From Paenibacillus xylanilyticus (GTDB taxonomy: Bacteria; Bacillota; Bacilli; Paenibacillales; Paenibacillaceae), in the NCBI RefSeq assembly GCF_013359935.1, contig NZ_JABMCB010000202.1, positions 186,001 to 250,000 on the forward strand: DNA of 64,000 nucleotides. The letters are read 5' to 3'. A program made the translations under genes and the position numbers. Positions 58,713 through 64,000 of the stretch are shown here, piece after piece. Position 1 is the stretch's first letter. The number at the start of each line of letters is the position of its first letter. Under the pieces are notes generated by a model that worked only from the letters and a program-made list of their open reading frames with translations, did not search any database and had not been told where the DNA came from.

Positions 58713-59146
58713 CCCTGCTAACCTCCTGTATCCATTGACTGATATGTTCTAAGTTACATTAACCATTCCTTTCTGCCATGAACATGATCTGATCCACTGA
58801 TCCATTCAGCGGGAGCAAAAGGGAAATTATCCATTAGTTCTAACTAATATGTTTATTTTTCGGAGCGAGTATGCAGATGCAGCAGGATGTTGAATGGTGT
58901 TCTTCAAGCTTGTATTGTTTTTGAATTGGTTTCGTGCGTTCGTTTACGGGCATTTAACACCGTTCTTCATCTACAGTAGATTTGCTGAGCATATCGATAC
59001 ATATTCCGGTTAATAATGGACGTATGAATAAATTCATTTTTATACACACGGGTCCTCTTACTATAATCGAATGGCTCTCGATTTGGAGTTGAGCGGGCTT
59101 TCGGAACGATGAGTGATGAAGTTATCATTTGATGGAGGGTTGCCTT
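58713..59146. other. Divergent intergenic region, no gene seen
   Basis: This is the gap between the SDR gene (minus) and the antiporter gene (plus). Only short frames without ribosome sites occur. AT-rich stretches near 58840-58870 and 59020-59060 may hold promoters, but I could not define -35/-10 pairs convincingly. Confidence 0.4.
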
Positions 59147-60388
59147 ATGCATCATTTTAATGAGATTTTTGTTCAATTGTTAATTTTACTCGCCATATCG
59201 ATAGGGGTTATCGCCATAGCCAAAAAAGTTAATCAGCCTTATTCGATTGCTCTCGTTCTGGTCGGTTTGCTCCTGGGATTAATCCATGTGCCTGTATTGG
59301 AAGAAGCCGAAACGTTCATAACGCAATCGAATGTATTTCAGGCGATCATCATCTCCTTGTTCCTACCTATCCTTCTTGGAGACGCAACCTTAAAGCTTCC
59401 GTTCTCACATCTTCGTAAACAAAGCAAGCCGGTGCTCGCTTTGGCGTTCGGTGGGACGTTGCTGTCATTCCTTCTCATCGCTTTGGCGATGTACGGATTG
59501 ATGGGATTACCGTTAGTTGTTGCATTTACTTTTGCCGCACTTATGAGCGCCACAGATCCGATCAGTGTGATATCCATCTTCAAATCCCTTGGCGTTCCCA
59601 AGAACATCGTAACCATTATTGAAGGGGAATCTTTGTTTAATGATGGGATTGCCGTTGTCTTGTTTAAAATCTCTTCCGTATATTTACTCACCTATATTGA
59701 AATGGGGTGGATAGGGATCGGAAGCGGTGTATTGCTCTTCCTAAAGTTTAGTTTGGGCGGAATTGCAGTTGGGGCTGTTCTGGGATTCCTCTTCTCGCAA
59801 TTAATTCGCTTTTATGACGACTACCCACTCGAAATCGCCTTCTCCATGCTCCTGTTTTTCGGAAGTTATTTTATCGCTGAACATTTTCACGTCTCGGGTG
59901 TCATTGCCGTAGTCGTTGGGGGTATAATTTTCGGCAGCTACGGTGCACATATTGGCATGTCTGATACGACAAAGATGAACATCAATTCGTTTTGGGACGT
60001 TATTACTTTAGTTGCAAACTCTTTGATTTTCCTGATGATCGGTCTTGAAATTAAGCACATCTACTTCACTGACAAATGGGCTCTTATTGGTGCCTCGGTT
60101 CTTATTGTTCTGATCGGAAGATCATTTGCCGTTTACATCAGTATGATTTTCCTGAAATCCTTTCCTTCTTCCTGGAAAGTGATTTTGAATTGGGGCGGAC
60201 TAAAGGGCAGTTTGTCCATCGCTCTGGCATTAAGCTTGCCCACGACCTTTGAAGGCCGTGACGATATACTTGTACTAACCTTCAGTGTCGTACTCTTCTC
60301 TCTTCTCGTACAAGGACTCACGATCAAACCGCTACTTAAGAAATTGGGGCTCGGCAAACAACTTCTCAATTCAAAATCCTCAGATTAA
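59147..60388 (+). CDS. CPA1-family Na+(K+)/H+ antiporter, NhaP-like
   Basis: This 413-residue polytopic protein with about 12 helices has the Na/H exchanger signature 'AALMSATDPISVISIFKSLG' (TDP motif, about 125-145) and 'IVTIIEGESLFNDGIAVVLF'. It also has 'LNWGGLKGSLSIALALSLP' near residue 345, the conserved GGLRGSL-type helix. There is no long C-terminal regulatory tail. The ATG at 59147 lies 8 bases after GGAGG; the frame opens earlier at TTG 59129. It exchanges cytoplasmic sodium or potassium for protons. Confidence 0.9.
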   Translation: MHHFNEIFVQLLILLAISIGVIAIAKKVNQPYSIALVLVGLLLGLIHVPVLEEAETFITQSNVFQAIIISLFLPILLGDATLKLPFSHLRKQSKPVLALAFGGTLLSFLLIALAMYGLMGLPLVVAFTFAALMSATDPISVISIFKSLGVPKNIVTIIEGESLFNDGIAVVLFKISSVYLLTYIEMGWIGIGSGVLLFLKFSLGGIAVGAVLGFLFSQLIRFYDDYPLEIAFSMLLFFGSYFIAEHFHVSGVIAVVVGGIIFGSYGAHIGMSDTTKMNINSFWDVITLVANSLIFLMIGLEIKHIYFTDKWALIGASVLIVLIGRSFAVYISMIFLKSFPSSWKVILNWGGLKGSLSIALALSLPTTFEGRDDILVLTFSVVLFSLLVQGLTIKPLLKKLGLGKQLLNSKSSD

Positions 60389-60427
60389 CAAGTGATTATA
60401 GGCAATATATATTATTCTGGCAAGATC

Positions 60428-60469
60428 AAAACAAACCGACGGGTGTTTCATTACACGTCGGTTTGTTTT
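60428..60469 (+). terminator. Intrinsic terminator after the antiporter gene
   Basis: AAAACAAACCGACGGGTG pairs with CACGTCGGTTTGTTTT around a short loop; the 3' arm continues into TTTTATTTTA. The symmetric A and T flanks would also allow leftward function. Confidence 0.8.
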
Positions 60470-60563
60470 ATTTTATCAACAGCTGGCTTTTCGAAATATT
60501 ACAAGCTGGACTAGCACATACTAAGAAACAGTTGGCTGAAGCTTACATAACGGAGGTCTCTTC

Positions 60564-62120
60564 ATGGTATTTACAATCACAATTATCATCGTTGCACTGT
60601 TTGCAATATGGGGAGCCGTCGCTCCTGATCAGCTGGCGAATGTGGCTAACGTTGCCTACAACTTCTCCATTCAGAATTTTGGCTGGTTTTATTTGTTAGC
60701 GACACTGTTCTTCCTGATCTTCGCCTTTTATCTGGCGTTCAGCCGATTTGGCGGTATCAGGCTGGGAGATGACGATGATGAACCGGAATATTCTACGATT
60801 TCCTGGCTGTCCATGCTGTTTAGCGCTGGTATGGGCATTGGACTGGTTTTCTGGGGAGTGGCTGAACCACTGTCCCACTATTTATCTGCACCGGAGGGGG
60901 CGGTACCCGAAACAACGCAAGCAGCAAGACTTGCAATGCGTTATTCCTTTTTCCACTGGGGGCTGCATCCTTGGGCTATCTATACCGTCATCGGTTTATC
61001 GCTTGCTTACTTCCAGTTCCGGAAAGGCTACAAAGGGCTGATCAGTTCCACCTTTATTCCGCTGATAGGTGAGCGTCTTGCGGCAGGCTGGCTTGGCAAG
61101 GTCATTGATATTCTGGCGGTCCTTGCCACCATCTTCGGTGTTGCGACCTCGCTTGGACTGGGTGCGCTTCAGATCGGTGGGGGTCTGAATTACTTATTCG
61201 GTATTCCCAACTCGACGATGTCCCAGATTGTCATTATCTCAATTGTAACCGTGCTGTTTTTGATCTCGGCAACCACCGGTCTGGATAAAGGTATTAAAAT
61301 TCTGAGCAACACCAACCTCATAATAGCTGTGCTATTGATGGTGTTTGTATTGGTGACTGGACCGACTTCTTTTATATTTGACACATTTACGACAACCTTG
61401 GGCAGTTACATGCAGAATATTATTAACATGAGTTTGAGACTGACGCCTTTCTCAAGAGAAACCTGGATTGGAGCATGGACGTTATTTTACTGGGCATGGT
61501 GGATCGCGTGGGCTCCCTTTGTCGGCACTTTTATCGCAAGGGTATCCAGAGGAAGAACCATAAAGGAATTTGTAATTTACGTCATGGTTATTCCAAGCCT
61601 GTTCGGATTTATCTGGTTCTCCGTCTTCGGTGGAACAGGACTTCACCTGGAATTGTTCAATGCCGCCCATCTGGCGGAAGCCGTCAAAGAAGATACGACA
61701 ACCGCTTTATTCCTTACACTGGAGCAACTGCCTTTGGGCACGATCATAGCATTCATCGCTACACTTCTGATCATGACCTTCTTTATTACGTCGGCTGATT
61801 CTGCTACCTTTGTGTTGGGCATGCTGTCTTCAGATGGCAAGCTGGACCCGAGTACAAGAGTGAAATTAACCTGGGGAATCATGCAGTCCGCCATCGCGGT
61901 AGTACTGCTGATAAGTGGGGGGTTGAACGGCCTCCAGACGGCCTCCATTGTTGCCGCACTACCGTTCGCTGTTGTCCTTATCGGTATGTGTGTCTCCCTA
62001 CTCAAGGCTCTGCAGGCTGAGGACAGAGAGCGCCGCCAGAAAGAAAAATGGCAGCGCCAAAAGCTGAAACGATTGCTGGAGGAACATGAAAACTCGCAGA
62101 ATGGAATTCCCGGTAGGTAA
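60564..62120 (+). CDS. BCCT-family betaine/choline/carnitine transporter
   Basis: This 518-residue, 12-helix carrier has the BCCT hallmarks 'WLSMLFSAGMGIGLVFWGVAEPLSHY' (glycine-rich GMGIG, about 86-111), 'RYSFFHWGLHPWAIY' and the Trp-rich 'WTLFYWAWWIAWAPFVGTFIARVSRGRTIKEF' (about 305-336). The charged C-terminal tail ('RERRQKEKWQRQKLKRLLEE') is the kind that senses osmotic state in BetP/OpuD-like carriers. The ATG follows GGAGG. Uptake of glycine betaine as osmoprotectant is likely, which suits the Na+/H+ antiporter neighbour. Confidence 0.92.
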   Translation: MVFTITIIIVALFAIWGAVAPDQLANVANVAYNFSIQNFGWFYLLATLFFLIFAFYLAFSRFGGIRLGDDDDEPEYSTISWLSMLFSAGMGIGLVFWGVAEPLSHYLSAPEGAVPETTQAARLAMRYSFFHWGLHPWAIYTVIGLSLAYFQFRKGYKGLISSTFIPLIGERLAAGWLGKVIDILAVLATIFGVATSLGLGALQIGGGLNYLFGIPNSTMSQIVIISIVTVLFLISATTGLDKGIKILSNTNLIIAVLLMVFVLVTGPTSFIFDTFTTTLGSYMQNIINMSLRLTPFSRETWIGAWTLFYWAWWIAWAPFVGTFIARVSRGRTIKEFVIYVMVIPSLFGFIWFSVFGGTGLHLELFNAAHLAEAVKEDTTTALFLTLEQLPLGTIIAFIATLLIMTFFITSADSATFVLGMLSSDGKLDPSTRVKLTWGIMQSAIAVVLLISGGLNGLQTASIVAALPFAVVLIGMCVSLLKALQAEDRERRQKEKWQRQKLKRLLEEHENSQNGIPGR

Positions 62121-62155
62121 ACGCTCTACCCGTTAGCTTCCTCCCTTTCATGAAT

Positions 62156-62194
62156 AACACCAGCCGGAAGCAGTAATTGTTTCCGGCTAGTGTT
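62156..62194. terminator. Bidirectional terminator between convergent genes
   Basis: AACACCAGCCGGAA and TTCCGGCTAGTGTT form a 14-bp stem with one mismatch around an 11-base loop. Downstream is TTGTATTTGACTTTT on the plus side. It serves the BCCT gene and possibly the convergent binding-protein gene that ends at 62206. Confidence 0.75.
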
Positions 62195-62205
62195 GTATTT
62201 GACTT

Positions 62206-63795
62206 TTATCTTTGCTGGTAGCGGTCATACGCTACTTGATAAATTTCGATCGCTTTTTCAATATTCATTTTTTGTAGAGTATCTCTGTATGTGTCGAAGT
62301 TCTCCAGCGGTTCGTTACCCATAACGAACTTCAAAAGCATTTCCTTCATGTAAGTATCCACTTCACTCATAATTCTGCTGATTTCCTGACTTTCACTTCC
62401 ACTGAACAAGAGCGGTGGCAGCAACAGTGTGCGATCCGCATTGAACCATCGTTCATTGGCTTCCCTGGCTTCGGGATGCTCCAACTCAAACGAAGCCCAG
62501 GCATCATAACTCATCACCTTTACCATCCCCGACGTCGGATAGGCATAACGCGAAACCGCCACTCGCGCTTCATAATTCGGGTCGTTCCATATGGCATCCG
62601 TGAATTTCTTCTTGCCATTCTCAATGACATAGCTTTCCCCTTCCAGACCCCAGTTCTGTAGGTCGCTTCCTTCCTCACTAATCATGAAATCAAGCAACTT
62701 CATTACCTTCTCTGGATCTTTGGCCTGTGAGCTGACAACAGCTCCCTCGAGAGGTACATATTGAGCCAGTTGTTCTGCAGCACTGAACGATTGACCTGCA
62801 GGTCCTACCGGAGGCGACACGCCTACCAGTTTAAAATCGGGAATGGCCGCCTGCATTTGGTTTTTGTACGTATTTATGCCGGAAATGGTACCACCGTAAG
62901 CGCCTACAATATTATTTGAAAACTTCGCTTCAAAGCCCTTTTTGTCCGTAGCCGCGAACTCGCTATCAATCAGGCCTTCTTTGTACCATTTGTTCATCAT
63001 TTCAAGATAATCTTTGAATGCTGATTCATAGGGACCGTAGGTGATTTTACCAGTCTGCGGATTCATCTGGAAGGTGACGAGTAAACCATATGCGGTGCTG
63101 AATGATGTAATGCTGCCCATTCGGTTTTGATCGCCGAGCGGAATTTCGTCATTCTTATCGCCGTTTCCGTTCATATCATTTTCTTTAAAAGCTTTTAGTG
63201 CTGTATACCATTCATCAATGGTCTTTGGCATCGGAAGCCCCACCTGATCCAGCCAATCCTGACGGATCATTGTTCCCGCCCATGCGTTGCGTCTAAGATC
63301 GAGATTGACCTGTGGGAATTTAGCAATTGTACCGTCATCCAGCATGACCTGCTTTTTGATTTCAGGATTCTCATCCAGCAGTTTCTTGTAGTTTGGCGCA
63401 TATTTATCAATTAAATCGTTCAACGGTATGGCTACACCGTCTTCAATAAGCTTGGCTACGCCCCCAGGGTAGTTGCTCGGTACATAAATAATGTCGGGAT
63501 AGGTACCTGAGGCCAGCATAATATTAAATTGGGAGAGATTGCTCGTGTCATTTTCCTGAAAATTAATCGTTATCCCGGTTCGCTTCTGAATCTCTTTGTA
63601 GGCTTCCACGTCCCCGTAGCCCTTAAGTTCAGGGATTTTGCTGCTGAATTTACCGTTCCAGAGAAAGCTGACCGCTTGGTTGTTTTCGTCAGCTGCACCT
63701 GCCTGATCACCCGATTTGTCATCACCGCAACCTGCTATTAACGATGCTGCCATCAGGATGCTTAAGGACATTTTTCCAACCTTTATAACCTTCAT
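62206..63795 (-). CDS. Extracellular solute-binding lipoprotein, LplA-like
   Basis: This 529-residue family-1 binding protein has a lipobox LIAGC (Cys about 23) and a Gly/Asp/Asn linker. 'ELKGYGDVEAYKEIQKRTGITINFQENDTSNLSQFNIMLASGTYPDIIY' leads the mature part, typical of the long LplA/DUF3502-type sugar-binding proteins of Paenibacillus. ATG 63795 follows GGGGG by 6 bases, with an ATG two codons earlier also possible. The preceding gene is an LplC/B-type permease, so it is the binding component of another CUT1 importer, last in its operon here. Confidence 0.88.
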   Translation of the reverse strand: MKVIKVGKMSLSILMAASLIAGCGDDKSGDQAGAADENNQAVSFLWNGKFSSKIPELKGYGDVEAYKEIQKRTGITINFQENDTSNLSQFNIMLASGTYPDIIYVPSNYPGGVAKLIEDGVAIPLNDLIDKYAPNYKKLLDENPEIKKQVMLDDGTIAKFPQVNLDLRRNAWAGTMIRQDWLDQVGLPMPKTIDEWYTALKAFKENDMNGNGDKNDEIPLGDQNRMGSITSFSTAYGLLVTFQMNPQTGKITYGPYESAFKDYLEMMNKWYKEGLIDSEFAATDKKGFEAKFSNNIVGAYGGTISGINTYKNQMQAAIPDFKLVGVSPPVGPAGQSFSAAEQLAQYVPLEGAVVSSQAKDPEKVMKLLDFMISEEGSDLQNWGLEGESYVIENGKKKFTDAIWNDPNYEARVAVSRYAYPTSGMVKVMSYDAWASFELEHPEAREANERWFNADRTLLLPPLLFSGSESQEISRIMSEVDTYMKEMLLKFVMGNEPLENFDTYRDTLQKMNIEKAIEIYQVAYDRYQQR

Positions 63796-63829
63796 ACTCA
63801 TCCCCCATTATTCAGCTAGTATTAGGTAC

Positions 63830-64000
63830 TTAGCCCTTCAGGGCCCCTATCATGACACCTTTCGTGAAATATTTCTGGATAAACGGATACAGCACTAGAA
63901 TAGGTAAAGTGGCCACGATTATAGTAGCGTACTTGACCACTTCTCCCAGAAATGGATCCCCCGTCGTAGTGGACAGGTTGGTTGTGTCCGTTGTGCTGTT
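63830..64000 (-). CDS. Carbohydrate ABC permease, C-terminal part (cut by window edge)
   Basis: The 56 visible residues end 'YPFIQKYFTKGVMIGALKG', the classic C terminus of LplC/YtcP-type CUT1 permeases. A periplasmic loop ('TTDTTNLSTTTGDPFLGEVVKYATI') and the last helix precede it. The N-terminal portion lies beyond 64000. It is 34 bases upstream of the binding-protein gene and certainly co-transcribed. Confidence 0.85.
   Translation of the reverse strand, partial: NSTTDTTNLSTTTGDPFLGEVVKYATIIVATLPILVLYPFIQKYFTKGVMIGALKG

Noticed and set aside
62124..62139. ACCCGTTAGCTT after the BCCT gene as another repeat end
   Set aside because: Only the 8-base core matches. The flanks and hairpin of the CCCGTTAG family are absent, and a separate normal terminator follows.
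1..64000. CRISPR arrays, rRNA or tRNA genes
   Set aside because: No evenly spaced direct repeats with unique spacers, no cas genes and no tRNA-like cloverleaf or rRNA core sequences were noticed. The repeats found are dispersed, not arrayed.

Overview
The window looks like chromosomal DNA of a Paenibacillus-type Firmicute. The grounds are AGGAGG-type ribosome binding sites, a 2113-residue secreted enzyme anchored by three C-terminal SLH domains, CUT1 sugar transporters encoded without their own ATPase, and many regulated catabolic operons. No rRNA, tRNA, CRISPR array or intact transposase was seen. This assignment is inference, since no marker gene is present.

Layout. Positions 1-6.9 kb hold a set of small oxidoreductases: a medium-chain dehydrogenase, a nitronate monooxygenase-like protein and two luciferase-like flavin monooxygenases. 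They sit with an ArsR repressor and a decayed HxlR repressor, and candidate operators for both are visible. At 7.0-10.5 kb an XRE-cupin regulator faces a metallo-beta-lactamase-fold hydrolase and an alpha/beta hydrolase, followed by truncated RidA and EamA genes. At 10.5-14.4 kb there are a truncated integrase, a TetR regulator divergent from an NmrA/QorB-like reductase, and repeats. At 15.0-28.5 kb lies a glycan-use locus: a giant SLH-anchored glycosidase, a two-permease/one-binding-protein importer, a cytoplasmic glycosidase-like protein and a LacI regulator, tied together by copies of TTAAACGTTTAA. At 28.5-32.1 kb gene remains predominate: a broken zeta-toxin module and pieces of GH1, GNAT and IS110 genes, with one intact aldo/keto reductase.

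At 32.1-48.3 kb a 13-gene minus-strand operon stands divergent from a PucR-family activator. It encodes an ABC importer with two paralogous binding proteins and many C-N bond hydrolases: GGT-like, cytosine-deaminase-like, creatininase, amidase and cysteine hydrolase. It also encodes an FAH-family protein, an FAD-linked oxidase, a CocE/NonD hydrolase and a cupin. It reads as a complete uptake and breakdown pathway for an unidentified nitrogen-containing organic compound, and is the best candidate in the window for an undescribed system.

At 48.3-55.3 kb is a repeat-rich stretch with decayed genes, a lipoprotein, an APH-fold kinase, an AraC/GyrI-like regulator lacking a normal start codon, and a TetR regulator divergent from an isochorismatase-family gene. 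At 55.3-64 kb are an ABC-2 exporter, a glucose dehydrogenase-like SDR, a CPA1 Na+/H+ antiporter, a BCCT carrier, and the start of another sugar ABC locus cut by the window edge.

Two short interspersed repeat families run through the gene-poor stretches. One is about 90 bp, bounded by CTGCCCGTTAG and TTTCCCGTTAG with a terminator-like hairpin inside. The other is about 110-145 bp, built from repeated and inverted GTTCTTGTCC units plus a second hairpin. They lie at gene 3' ends and at the edges of broken genes, and one copy splits a gene.
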